Shown in pieces: positions 55,669 to 64,000 of a stretch of 64,000 bases of DNA (its first letter is position 1; each line of letters opens with the position of its first letter). A model generated the notes under the pieces. That model had not been told where the DNA came from, made no database searches, and saw only the letters and a program-made list of their open reading frames with translations. Origin of the DNA: Gordonia heveisoli. Lineage in GTDB: Bacteria; Actinomycetota; Actinomycetes; Mycobacteriales; Mycobacteriaceae. The stretch lies in the NCBI RefSeq assembly GCF_030315745.1, contig NZ_JASXSH010000022.1, positions 1 through 64,000 on the forward strand, read 5' to 3'. The translations under genes and the position numbers were made by a program.

Positions 55669-57609
55669 TCACCCCTCGATGATCCCGCGGTCCATCAGCG
55701 CACCGAGTACCAGCGACGCCAGCGTGTCGATGTCGGCGCCGGTGGTGTCGAATCGCAGATCCGGGTGTTCAGGATGCTCGTACGGTGCATCCACCCCGGT
55801 CAACCCACGCAACTGTCCCGACCGGGCCCGCTGGTAGAGCCCCTTCGGGTCGCGGCGCTCGCATTCGGAAACCGGTGTGCTGACGTGAACCTCGATGAAC
55901 TCCAGCTCGGCGGCCTGATGCAGTTCTCGGGCGATCTCACGATCCGACCGCAGCGGGGAGACCATCGACGCGATCGCGATCACCCCGGCGTCGGCGAACA
56001 ACCGGGCCAGATGGCCGACCCGACGGATGTTCTCGGCGCGGTCACCCGGCGAGAACCCGAGATCGTCGGAGATACCGTGCCTGATGTTGTCTCCGTCGAG
56101 CAGGTAGGCGACCCGCCCGCGCGCGACGACGGCACGTTCGAGGGCCACCGCCACCGTCGACTTTCCCGACGCGGGTAGCCCGGTCAGCCACACCGTCGCA
56201 CCCCGCTGACCGGTGTAGGCCCACCGTTCGGCCCTGGCCAGGGAACTGGGATGCCACTTGATGTCGTTGCGGGTGACCTGTCCGGGGATGACCGCACGCG
56301 GCTCCAGGATGGTGCCCGCGCCGACGGTGTCGTTGGACGCCTCGTCGATGAGGATGAAGGCGCCGGTGTCCCGGTTGTCGCGGTAGCGATCGGCGGGCAC
56401 CACCGACGAGGTGCGCAGGGTGATCGTGCCGACGTCGTTGAGTTCCAACTTGCTGGGACCGACGTGTTCGATCAACGTGTCCGGGTCCAGGCGCCGCTCG
56501 ATGGAGCCGACGGTGGCCCGCACCGTCGACGCACCGTGTTTGAACGCCACCCGGTCCCCCGCCCGCAGCGGCGTCCCCGACAACCAGCAGACATGGGCAT
56601 CGATCTCACGGGCCAGCACCGGTAGATGCGCGCCGTCGGCCGCGCTCACGATCACGTCGCCGCGCGCGACATCGATGTCGTCGGCCAGTTCCACCGACAC
56701 CGACAGCGGCGCGACCGCGACGCTCCGCTCCGGATCGAGGGTGTCCAGTGCGGTGACCACACTGGTACTGCCCGAAGGCAATACGCGAATCTCGTCGCCG
56801 ACGCGCAGCGTGCCCGCGGCCAGCCGGCCGGTGTAGGTCCGCCGTTGGTCGTCCGTCGGCCGCGATACCCACTGCACCGGCAGACGCAGTTCGCCTGCGA
56901 CGGGATCGGGTGCCACGAGTTCGACACCTTCGAGGTATTCCAGCAGCGTGGGGCCTTCGTACCACGGTGTGTTCGCGGAGCGGTGCACGACGTTGTCGCC
57001 GTGTTTGGCGGCGATCGGGATGGCGTCGATGGTTCCGATACCCAGCTGTGTCGCCAGATCGTCGAGGTCGGACTTGATCTCGGCGAACCGCGACTCCGAG
57101 TAGTCGGTCAGGTCGATCTTGTTGACCGCGGCGATCACGTGGGGCACCCCGACCAGGGTCGCGATCCGTGCGTGCCGCCGCGTCTGGCGGGCGAGACCGT
57201 TATGGGCGTCGATGAGCAGGATGGCCACATGCGCGTTGGACGCACCGGTGAACATGTTGCGGGTGTAACGCTCGTGACCGGGGGTGTCGGCGAGCACGTA
57301 GCTGCGGGTCTCGGTGCCGAAGAAGCGGTAGGCGACATCGATGGTGATGCCCTGTTCCCGCTCGGCACGCAGCCCGTCGGACAGCGCGGCGAGGTCGACG
57401 TCTCCGTCGCCGTTGGTCACCGCGGACAGATGATCTGTCGGCAGGCTGCCGGTGTCGTGCAGAATCCGTCCGATCAGCGTCGACTTGCCGTCGTCGACGC
57501 TGCCTGCGGTGGCGATGCGCAGGAACTGCCGTCCATGCGAAAGGTCGTCCGGTGCAGATACTTCCGTACCCGTTGCGGCCGCGCCGGAGGTGGTGTCGGT
57601 GAGAGTCAT
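55669..57609 (-). CDS. cysNC: sulfate adenylyltransferase subunit 1/APS kinase fusion
   Basis: The 646-residue fusion begins with an EF-Tu-like GTPase, CysN: P-loop AGSVDDGKST (35-44), DTPGHERYTRN and NKIDL, followed by two beta-barrel domains. It ends with an APS kinase, CysC, from about residue 465: TGLPASGKST, LDGDNIRHG and VSTPVSECERRDPKGLY. With CysD it makes APS from sulfate and ATP, then phosphorylates it to PAPS. Its start overlaps the cysD stop (TGATG). The fused form is usual in mycobacteria. PAPS is the donor for the sulfotransferase encoded first in this operon. Confidence 0.95.
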   Translation of the reverse strand: MTLTDTTSGAAATGTEVSAPDDLSHGRQFLRIATAGSVDDGKSTLIGRILHDTGSLPTDHLSAVTNGDGDVDLAALSDGLRAEREQGITIDVAYRFFGTETRSYVLADTPGHERYTRNMFTGASNAHVAILLIDAHNGLARQTRRHARIATLVGVPHVIAAVNKIDLTDYSESRFAEIKSDLDDLATQLGIGTIDAIPIAAKHGDNVVHRSANTPWYEGPTLLEYLEGVELVAPDPVAGELRLPVQWVSRPTDDQRRTYTGRLAAGTLRVGDEIRVLPSGSTSVVTALDTLDPERSVAVAPLSVSVELADDIDVARGDVIVSAADGAHLPVLAREIDAHVCWLSGTPLRAGDRVAFKHGASTVRATVGSIERRLDPDTLIEHVGPSKLELNDVGTITLRTSSVVPADRYRDNRDTGAFILIDEASNDTVGAGTILEPRAVIPGQVTRNDIKWHPSSLARAERWAYTGQRGATVWLTGLPASGKSTVAVALERAVVARGRVAYLLDGDNIRHGISDDLGFSPGDRAENIRRVGHLARLFADAGVIAIASMVSPLRSDREIARELHQAAELEFIEVHVSTPVSECERRDPKGLYQRARSGQLRGLTGVDAPYEHPEHPDLRFDTTGADIDTLASLVLGALMDRGIIEG

Positions 57610-58571
57610 CAGAAGTATCCTTCGCGCTTGCGGTCTTCCATCGCGGCACTTGAGGTGCGGTCGTCGGCGCGCGTCTCGCCGCGCTCGGACACCGTCGACG
57701 CACTGATTTCGGTGATGATCTCGGGGATGGTGGTTGCCCGCGACCGGACCGCGCCGGTGATCGTCAGGTCGCCGACGGTGCGGTAACGCACCCATTCGGT
57801 GGTGATCGAGTCCCCCTCGCGCGGCTGCGAATACGGCGACACGGCAAGCAGGATTCCGTCCCGGTCGAAGACCTCGCGCTGGGACGCGAAGTAGATCGAG
57901 GGTAGTTCGAGATTCTCCAGTTCGATGTAGCGCCAGATGTCGACCTCGGTCCAGTTCGACAGCGGGAAGACCCGCACCGATTCGCCTTTGCGGATCCGGC
58001 CGTTGTACAGCGACCACGGTTCGGGACGCTGCGCACGCGGATCCCACTGACCGAATTCGTCACGGAAGCTGAACACCCGTTCCTTGGCCCGGGCCCGGTC
58101 CTCGTCGCGGCGGGCACCGCCGAAGGCGGCATCGAATTCGCCTTCCTCCAGCGCGTCGAGCAGGGTGCGGGTCTGCAGCCGATTGCGCGATCCGGACGGG
58201 TCGGTGGTCTCGGCGACGCGCCCGGAGTCGATGGACTCCTGAACGGACGCGACGATCAGTTTGATGCCGTCGGGGTTTTGCGGCGTCGGGGCTACCCGCC
58301 GGTCCCGGAAGTCGATGACCTCGTCGAAGTTGTGTCCGGTGTCCACGTGCAGGATCGGGAACGGCAGCGGCGCGGGCCGGAATGCCTTCTCCGCCAATCG
58401 GAGCAGGACGATGGAGTCCTTGCCGCCGGAGAACAGCAGCACCGGCCGTTCGAGTTCGGCGGCCACCTCCCGGATGATGTGGACGGCCTCGGCCTCCAGC
58501 ACCCGGATGGCGGCCACGTGGTCGACGTCTCCGGTCGGGTTCGCCGGGGTCGTCTCGGCTGGTGCGGTCAT
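57609..58571 (-). CDS. cysD: sulfate adenylyltransferase subunit 2
   Basis: The 320-residue protein belongs to the ATP pyrophosphatase fold. The PP-loop is SGGKDS (48-53), and family motifs are HVDTGHNFDEVI, GGARRDEDRARAKER and SNWTEVDIWRYIE. It forms APS from sulfate and ATP in complex with CysN. The ATG overlaps the sulfotransferase stop (ATGA, 58568-58571) and its own stop overlaps cysNC, so stf-cysD-cysNC is translationally coupled. No sulfate transporter or APS reductase gene is nearby. Confidence 0.95.
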   Translation of the reverse strand: MTAPAETTPANPTGDVDHVAAIRVLEAEAVHIIREVAAELERPVLLFSGGKDSIVLLRLAEKAFRPAPLPFPILHVDTGHNFDEVIDFRDRRVAPTPQNPDGIKLIVASVQESIDSGRVAETTDPSGSRNRLQTRTLLDALEEGEFDAAFGGARRDEDRARAKERVFSFRDEFGQWDPRAQRPEPWSLYNGRIRKGESVRVFPLSNWTEVDIWRYIELENLELPSIYFASQREVFDRDGILLAVSPYSQPREGDSITTEWVRYRTVGDLTITGAVRSRATTIPEIITEISASTVSERGETRADDRTSSAAMEDRKREGYF

Positions 58572-59359
58572 TGCGGGTATCCGTTCCGTGTGGCGTCGTC
58601 TCGGTAGCGTGCCGCCCACTCCTTGGAGCGGGCGTTGGACTGCGGTTTCAGTGGCGGGGGCGGTGCCAGCGCCGGATCCTGACCGATCGCCTCCAGCACT
58701 CGCGCGGTGGCTTTCGTGGGATCTTTGACCAGTTCCACGAATTCGATGTCGAGCGGCTCGATCTCCTCGGCCGCGAACCAGTCCCGCCATGCGCGTTCCT
58801 GTGCGGCGAGAATGCCTGCCAGGTGCGCGATACCGCCCGCGTGGTAGACGGCGCCGTCCTCGGCGTCGGTGGCGTGTCCGGCGTCGCGCCAGACCCGGGT
58901 CTGCACCGCCCGCCACATCGACACCGCCTGCGCGACCACGTCATTGCGGTAGACGTGCACGAATACGGGGTCCTGGCCGTCGAACAGGGTACGGATAGCG
59001 GTGCGTAACGATCCGGTGGCCACATGCGTGCGAGAGATGAGCAGCGGGGTCTGATTCCACATCAGCTTGCCACCCCACACCCCGTTGCCGGTCTGCCCGG
59101 CGGCGAGGATGTCGCTACGCCATTGCCGGGCGTCGCGGGTGTCCACGGTGCCGCGATCGAGCGGATCGAGAAGGTCGAGGATCTCGGGGTCGGTGACCCC
59201 GCTGAACCATTCGCGCGGCTGCGGCGCCTGCGAGGACGACGCGTAGTACTGGAAGTACTCCTCCGGACGTCCCGCGACGCCGGTCTGCGCCAGCGACTCG
59301 ACGAGCAGCGTGCTACCACTGCGCTGACTCGCGCAGACGATGTAGTTCCCCGATGACAT
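58568..59359 (-). CDS. Stf0-type PAPS sulfotransferase
   Basis: The ATG at 59359 gives 263 residues. The PAPS 5'-phosphosulfate loop is CASQRSGSTLLVES at the N-terminus, followed by RPEEYFQYYAS, PREWF, NGVWGGKLMWNQTPLL, AVSMWRAVQTRVWR and an EYHAG-like VYHAGGIAHL. These match trehalose 2-sulfotransferase Stf0 (Rv0295c) along the whole length. Stf0 makes trehalose-2-sulfate, the core of sulfolipid-1 in M. tuberculosis. Here the gene is first in an operon with cysD and cysNC, which make its donor. The acceptor is inferred from similarity and could differ. Confidence 0.88.
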   Translation of the reverse strand: MSSGNYIVCASQRSGSTLLVESLAQTGVAGRPEEYFQYYASSSQAPQPREWFSGVTDPEILDLLDPLDRGTVDTRDARQWRSDILAAGQTGNGVWGGKLMWNQTPLLISRTHVATGSLRTAIRTLFDGQDPVFVHVYRNDVVAQAVSMWRAVQTRVWRDAGHATDAEDGAVYHAGGIAHLAGILAAQERAWRDWFAAEEIEPLDIEFVELVKDPTKATARVLEAIGQDPALAPPPPLKPQSNARSKEWAARYRDDATRNGYPQ

Positions 59360-59467
59360 GAGAAGGGAGTGTAGCGACCGAAATACCCTGTGCAACTTGG
59401 GCAATTATCGGATCTGTGAGCGTATTTCTTTACTTTTCATCCGGGATGTGCCGAGGTCTCGTAACGG

Positions 59468-60910
59468 TCAACGCGCGCCGCTGCGGATCTCCCCGGCAAG
59501 CTCACGCCGAGCACCTTGCGGGCGGCGGGACGGCAACGCCTCCTCATCCGGTGCGACCCTCGCGGCCTTGCTGAGATAGGCGTCCATGAAGGCCTGCGCG
59601 ACCGCGGTACCCTCCGCCTCCGCAGGCAGATCGTCGCCGGTCGCCGATCGCCAGCGGGCCAGCTCGGCGCTCAGTTCCGCGGCCACCTCGGCGTGGTCGG
59701 GATCGTCGGCGAGGTTGTTGCGTTCGTGCGGATCCGCCTGCAGGTCATACAGTTCGGCATGCGCCCGGCGGACGACCCGCACCCGTTCGTCGATCGACAC
59801 CGCCGACAGGCTGTCGGCGATGTCAAGCGGCAGAAGCAGTTCGGGCCGGTCCGCGTAATTCTCGATGTAGCTGTACCGTTTGGTCCGAACCGCCCGGATC
59901 GGGTCGTAGGCGTCGTGGTAGGTCTTCTCGGTGAACAGCTGCCCGCGGACCGGTTCCCCCTCCGGTTCCTCGTCCGCGACCAGCGCTGGCGCATGTGAGT
60001 AGCCGTCGACATCGAGTTCGGCTGTCACACCGAGGAGTTCGAGCAGCGTCGGCGCGAGGTCGACACCGGAGAACAGGTCGTCGTAGACGCGTGGCGCGAT
60101 ATTTCGCGCGGTCGGCGGACGGATGATCAGTGCGACACCAGTGCCCTCGGCGTACAGCGTTGACTTCGCCCGGGGGAAGGCGAGTCCGTGGTCGGTGACG
60201 AAGACGATCCAGGTGTTCTGTGCCAGACCTAGTTCGGACACCGACGCCAGCAGCCTGCCCACCGCGTCGTCGGCAGCGGTGATACTGCCGTGCAGGCCGG
60301 CGAGATCGGCGCGCACCTCCGGAGTGTCGGGCAGGAAACCCGGCACGCCCAGCGTGTCGGGGTCGGCCGGGGTGTATTCGTCTGCCGGATAGGGCCGGTG
60401 GGTTTCGAAGAACCCGGCGGTCAGGAAGAAGGGACGGTCGGGTTCGTCGGCGACATGGTCGGCCAGCCACTCCTGCGATTTCTCCACGACGTAGTCACAA
60501 CGCGACTCGGTGACGTCGACCAGATCGAAGCCGAGCGAGCCCGGGTCCGTGCTCTCATGCTGCATCCCGAACAGCACGCTGCGATATCCGGCGTCGCCGA
60601 GCAGCGACGGTAGCGTCCGCACCCCCGGGTGGTAGGCAAAGCCGTGGTGAGCGAGCCCGACCAGGCCGTTGCGGTGCGGATACTGTCCGGTGAACAGCGA
60701 TCCGCGCGCGGGAGAACACAGCGGTGCCGTGGCGTGCGCGTCGGCGAATCGGATGCCGTCGGCCGCAAGCGCGTCCATGTTGGGGCTCTGCACACCGTGC
60801 GCGCCGTAACAGGCCAGATGCCGGCCGAGATCATGCCAATGGATGAGGATGACATTCTCGCGTGCGGGCCGCGATTCCTGCGGCGGCCGTCGCGCACCAG
60901 TGTGAACCAT
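59468..60910 (-). CDS. sulfatase-family hydrolase
   Basis: The 481-residue protein has the type I sulfatase site CSPARGSLFTGQ, whose Cys65 is turned into formylglycine, and later HGLAFPRAKSTLYAEG and LFTEKTYHDAYDP. The N-terminal metal strand reads ILIHWHDLGRH with a single Asp instead of the common double Asp, as in some N-sulfatase-like subgroups. No signal peptide is evident, so it may act in the cytoplasm. It is upstream of stf0 on the same strand, with a 108-base gap. Substrate is unknown; a formylglycine-generating enzyme must be encoded elsewhere. Confidence 0.85.
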   Translation of the reverse strand: MVHTGARRPPQESRPARENVILIHWHDLGRHLACYGAHGVQSPNMDALAADGIRFADAHATAPLCSPARGSLFTGQYPHRNGLVGLAHHGFAYHPGVRTLPSLLGDAGYRSVLFGMQHESTDPGSLGFDLVDVTESRCDYVVEKSQEWLADHVADEPDRPFFLTAGFFETHRPYPADEYTPADPDTLGVPGFLPDTPEVRADLAGLHGSITAADDAVGRLLASVSELGLAQNTWIVFVTDHGLAFPRAKSTLYAEGTGVALIIRPPTARNIAPRVYDDLFSGVDLAPTLLELLGVTAELDVDGYSHAPALVADEEPEGEPVRGQLFTEKTYHDAYDPIRAVRTKRYSYIENYADRPELLLPLDIADSLSAVSIDERVRVVRRAHAELYDLQADPHERNNLADDPDHAEVAAELSAELARWRSATGDDLPAEAEGTAVAQAFMDAYLSKAARVAPDEEALPSRRPQGARRELAGEIRSGAR

Positions 60911-61031
60911 CTGTCCATGATGCACCGCGAGTGGCCTGCGACCGGGTTCGGCCCGCGACAGTCGGCACCGGCGAATCCCGGACACTCCGGGCACGCGGGG
61001 TTTCGATCAGCGTGAGCGCAACAGCGCCCGA

Positions 61032-62042
61032 TCAAGCCGGATTGACTGATTCGAGATCTTCGGCTTTCGGCCCACCGACGACATCGACCTGTTCGTCGGG
61101 CCCCGGCGCGGCCTGGTCGCGCTCACCCGGCTCCGTGTGTTCGGTTGCCCCGTCCAGGGCGGCGACCCATGCCGCCCGGGTGTCCAACGTCAGTCCCACC
61201 GCGCGCGCATGGCGCTCCGCGCCCCGCACCTGCTCGATGAGCTTCAGTGCGCGCTGCCGGGCACGATCCTCGATACTGTCGTCGCCCGCGATGACGACGA
61301 TGGTCAGTAGTGCCGGATCGATCAGATCGACCGGGAAGGCGGCCGCGGTCAGACGCTCGAGGATCTTCTGGGTCAGGGCCAATGCCGGCTGGGTGGTCGC
61401 CACCCCGTCGAGCACCGAACCGCGTTGCTTCTCGGCAGCCTTACGTTCTTCCCATTCCCGGATCTGGGTCTCCAGATCCGCATGCGCACCCGAGAGCACG
61501 CCAGGCGTGCGTCCGCTGACTTTGGCGGTGAACCCGCGCGCGACGTCGTCGATGTCGAAGGGTTCGTCGGGGCGGTCGGCGGCGATGCGGGCGTGGAAGA
61601 GCACCTGCAATAGCAGGTCGCCGAGTTCTTCGGCCAGTTCCCGCGGGTCGTCGGCGTCGATGGCGTCGAGGAGTTCGTAGACCTCCTCCAACAGATAGCG
61701 TCGCAGCGAGGTGTGGGTCTGTCTGCTCTCCCACGGACCGTTGCGGCGCAATGTGTCCATCAGCGCCACGGCTTCGAGCAGCGCCGATCCCGACGGCACC
61801 GGGACGGCGATCAGCTCATCGCCACGGGCGAGTGCGGTGCGCACGAGACGATGGTGCGGATCGGTACTGACCAGTGCCATATCGCGGTCGATGTTGTCGT
61901 CGGTGGCCGGTTCGACGTGATCGAGCGCCCACAGGATGGCGGCCGGGACGTCCTCGGTGACCAGCACGGTGCCCGCCAGCAGGCGACGGGCACGGATCGG
62001 AATCAGGTCCGGTCGGGTGGGATCGAGGAGAACCACGGTCAT
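61032..62042 (-). CDS. mazG: MazG nucleoside triphosphate pyrophosphohydrolase
   Basis: The 336-residue protein has an N-terminal domain (about 1-95) resembling a reduced tetrapyrrole-methylase fold. A single MazG domain holds the metal ligands EEVYELLDAI and EELGDLLLQVLFHARIA (about 118-155). Its C-terminal part is acidic. It hydrolyses damaged or non-canonical NTPs; the M. tuberculosis enzyme removes oxidised dCTP. Placement near mfd and lpqU agrees with the Rv1020-Rv1022 order, interrupted here by other genes. Confidence 0.92.
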   Translation of the reverse strand: MTVVLLDPTRPDLIPIRARRLLAGTVLVTEDVPAAILWALDHVEPATDDNIDRDMALVSTDPHHRLVRTALARGDELIAVPVPSGSALLEAVALMDTLRRNGPWESRQTHTSLRRYLLEEVYELLDAIDADDPRELAEELGDLLLQVLFHARIAADRPDEPFDIDDVARGFTAKVSGRTPGVLSGAHADLETQIREWEERKAAEKQRGSVLDGVATTQPALALTQKILERLTAAAFPVDLIDPALLTIVVIAGDDSIEDRARQRALKLIEQVRGAERHARAVGLTLDTRAAWVAALDGATEHTEPGERDQAAPGPDEQVDVVGGPKAEDLESVNPA

Positions 62043-62227
62043 CTCGGTTGCTCATCCTTTCGTCTCCCCCGGTGATGTGTTCAAACCTATCGCCATGACG
62101 ATGTCGGGGGTGGGTTCGGCGGGTCGTCGCGGGTGTCGGACGCGCGAACGACGTAGTGACCATCCTGACGGAGTCATTCGCTAGTCTGCAGATCAGTCTC
62201 GACGATATGAACCGGGGGGTTCCACAG

Positions 62228-63298
62228 ATGACGACAGTTCCCGCGCAGGTTCGCGCCCGCTTTCCGGAGATCAGTAGCCGCACCTGGGAACATCCCGCCG
62301 ATCGCACCGCGCTCACCGCGATGCGCAAGCTGACCGGATTCGACCAGATCCTCAAGACGCTGTCCGGACTGCTGCGTGAACGTCAGCACCGGTTGCTCTA
62401 CCTCGCGAGTTCGGCGCGGGTGAACGACCGCCAGTTCGCCGACCTCGATGCCTTGCTGACGGAGTGTGTGGAGATCCTCGACTCTCCGGTGACCCCGGAG
62501 CTGTATGTGATGCAGTCACCGATGGTCAACGCATTCTGCATCGGTATGGACCGGCCGTTCATCGTGATCACCTCCGCGCTGTACGACCTGATGGACCACG
62601 ACGAACTACGTTTCATCGTCGGCCACGAACTCGGCCACGCCCTGTCCGGGCATGCGGTGTACCGCACCATGCTCATGCACCTGAGCCGCCTGGCCGCCTC
62701 GATCGGGTTCATCCCACTCGGCGGGTGGGCGTTACGCGCACTGGTCGCCGCGCTCATGGAATGGCAGCGCAAGGCCGAACTCTCCGGTGACCGGGCCGGG
62801 TTGTTGTGCTGCCAGGACCTCGACACCGCGCTGCGGGTGGAGCTCAAACTCGCCGGCGGCCGACACCTCGACCAGATGGACACGCAGGCGTTCATCGCGC
62901 AGGCAAAGGAATACGAACGCACCGGTGACCTGCGTGACGGCGTGCTCAAGCTGCTGAACCTGGAGATGCGCTCACACCCCTTCTCCGTGCTGCGTGCCGC
63001 CGAACTCAACCGCTGGGTCGATCGCGGTGAATACGGACGTGTCCTCGCCGGGCTCTATCCGCGACGCGACGACGACTCGAACGCACGGGTCGCCGACGAC
63101 GCGGGTGCCGCGGCCAAGGCCTACCGCGACAACTTCGACGAATCCGAGGACCCGCTCGTGCGCAGCATCCGGGACGGGCTCGGCGGGTTCGTCGACGGAG
63201 TCGGGCAGACCGCCTTCGACGTCGCCGAGAACGTCAACCGCAAGTTCGCCGACTGGCGCGCCACCGCCAAGGCCCGGTACGACGAGGAGAACGGCTGA
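62228..63298 (+). CDS. M48-family metalloprotease
   Basis: The ATG at 62228 with a GGGGGG-containing leader is preferred over a GTG at 62156 or an ATG at 62207; it gives 356 residues. The zinc motif HELGH is at 133-137, with the third ligand in the KAELSGDRAG segment. Hydrophobic stretches (about 145-180) could be membrane-associated. M48 proteases trim misfolded membrane proteins or resemble Ste24/HtpX. A TTA codon is at 62732. It lies between divergent mazG and convergent mfd, alone on this strand. Confidence 0.85.
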   Translation: MTTVPAQVRARFPEISSRTWEHPADRTALTAMRKLTGFDQILKTLSGLLRERQHRLLYLASSARVNDRQFADLDALLTECVEILDSPVTPELYVMQSPMVNAFCIGMDRPFIVITSALYDLMDHDELRFIVGHELGHALSGHAVYRTMLMHLSRLAASIGFIPLGGWALRALVAALMEWQRKAELSGDRAGLLCCQDLDTALRVELKLAGGRHLDQMDTQAFIAQAKEYERTGDLRDGVLKLLNLEMRSHPFSVLRAAELNRWVDRGEYGRVLAGLYPRRDDDSNARVADDAGAAAKAYRDNFDESEDPLVRSIRDGLGGFVDGVGQTAFDVAENVNRKFADWRATAKARYDEENG

Positions 63299-63368
63299 GC
63301 CTACCCCGCGCCCGCAGCACCCAGGCCCACTCCGCTCGCCGCATCACCCGCAGTTCGGGACAGGACGG

Positions 63369-64000
63369 CTAATCGACATTCGGCTTGAGCTGGGTGAGGA
63401 ACGTCGTCAGGTAGTCGATGAGTTCGTCGTCGCGCAACCGCTCCGAACCGACACCGCCGGTCCGCGGGATCGGCAGGGTGATCACCGAGGTCGTGGCCCG
63501 GTAGGTCGCCGACGAGTACAGGCGCTTGAGTCGGACCTGCTCGCTGTCGAGTAGGTGCAGCGGCGCGATCTTGACGCCGGTACCGGCCAGCCCGATCTCG
63601 GCGACGCCCCGCTCGCGGCACCGCAGACGCAGCCGGGCGATCGACGCCAGGCGGGTCGTCTCGATGGGAGGTTCGCCGTAGCGGTCGTTGAGTTCGGCCA
63701 GAACCGCGTCGACCGCAGCCTCGTCGGTAGCAGACGCCAGTTTGCGATAGCCCTCCAGGCGTAGCCGGTCGGAGTCGACATACTCGACGGGAATGTGGGC
63801 ATCCACCGGAAGGTCGATGCGAACCTCCCCGGTTTCATTGGCCGCCACCGGTTTTCCGTCCGCGGCCGCGCGGAAGGCCTCCACCGCCTCACCGACGAGA
63901 CGGACGTACAGGTCGAAGCCGACACCGGCGACGTGGCCGGACTGTTCGGCACCGAGCACATTGCCCGCGCCGCGCAGTTCGAGGTCCTTGAGCGCCACTG
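63369..64000 (-). CDS. mfd: transcription-repair coupling factor, C-terminal part
   Basis: The window holds the last 210 or so residues; the gene continues past 64000. [23 protein letters not shown], the end of the translocase TRG region, is followed by the C-terminal D7 domain ([35 protein letters not shown]). Mfd removes RNA polymerase stalled at DNA damage and recruits UvrA. mazG-mfd closeness matches M. tuberculosis Rv1021-Rv1020, with the M48 gene in between here. The missing 5' end is due to the window edge. Confidence 0.95.
   Translation of the reverse strand, partial: VALKDLELRGAGNVLGAEQSGHVAGVGFDLYVRLVGEAVEAFRAAADGKPVAANETGEVRIDLPVDAHIPVEYVDSDRLRLEGYRKLASATDEAAVDAVLAELNDRYGEPPIETTRLASIARLRLRCRERGVAEIGLAGTGVKIAPLHLLDSEQVRLKRLYSSATYRATTSVITLPIPRTGGVGSERLRDDELIDYLTTFLTQLKPNVD

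Overview
The window is a stretch of high-GC actinobacterial chromosome, most likely from a mycolic-acid-forming member of the Mycobacteriales, probably Gordonia or a close relative. The evidence is an antigen-85-type mycolyltransferase, MmpS- and MmpL-type proteins, a DesA3-type desaturase with its reductase, and two blocks that follow Mycobacterium tuberculosis gene order from memory: fadA-SGNH-cbs-metB (the Rv1074c-Rv1079 area) and ppx-DUF501-ftsB/divIC-eno-lpqU plus mazG-mfd (the Rv1020-Rv1026 area). Genus assignment is inference. No rRNA, prophage, insertion sequence or CRISPR array was seen. Apart from the first 80 bases, no gap without a gene exceeds about 250 bases.

Layout: 1-63 is low-complexity C/G. 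81-3060 holds an MmpS-like protein, a small orphan protein and a DrrAB-type exporter. 3042-6392 is a large AfsR-like regulator, followed by a divergent SRPBCC protein with an in-frame stop near its end. 6984-13101 is the transsulfuration operon cbs-metB-ilvA and the divergent SGNH hydrolase and thiolase. 13183-18825 holds a DHA2 drug exporter, a Bax-inhibitor-1-like protein and an MmpL transporter overlapping its TetR regulator. 18986-19179 is a tRNA with anticodon UAA, followed by a hairpin-bearing direct repeat. 19193-24764 is a TetR regulator with twin operators, a fatty-acid-hydroxylase-superfamily protein, and three unrecognised membrane proteins in a row. 24751-31190 holds a frameshifted SDR gene, an aldehyde dehydrogenase, the mycolyltransferase, a lipase and a pirin.

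31206-43834 is rich in flavin-dependent monooxygenases and includes an ssuD-sfnG-sfnB block for extracting sulfur from sulfonates and sulfones. Embedded in it (35831-39321) is a receptor Ser/Thr kinase translationally coupled to two paralogous extracytoplasmic proteins with beta-lactamase-type SxxK, SDN and KGG motifs. 44012-46377 is the ferredoxin reductase-DesA3 desaturase pair. 47429-51854 is the conserved ppx-to-lpqU block, read leftwards. Between lpqU and mazG lie an iron-uptake operon, efeUOB, with an IdeR-like box, and a sulfate-activation block of Stf0-type sulfotransferase, cysD and cysNC, plus a sulfatase. The window ends in the 3' part of mfd.

Sulfur runs through the window: transsulfuration, organosulfur scavenging, PAPS synthesis, sulfotransfer and a sulfatase. 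The best candidates for something not yet described are the kinase plus twin SxxK-protein operon, the three-gene membrane module at 21015-24502, and the stf0-cysDNC operon. The UAA tRNA with a short variable loop also deserves a check.
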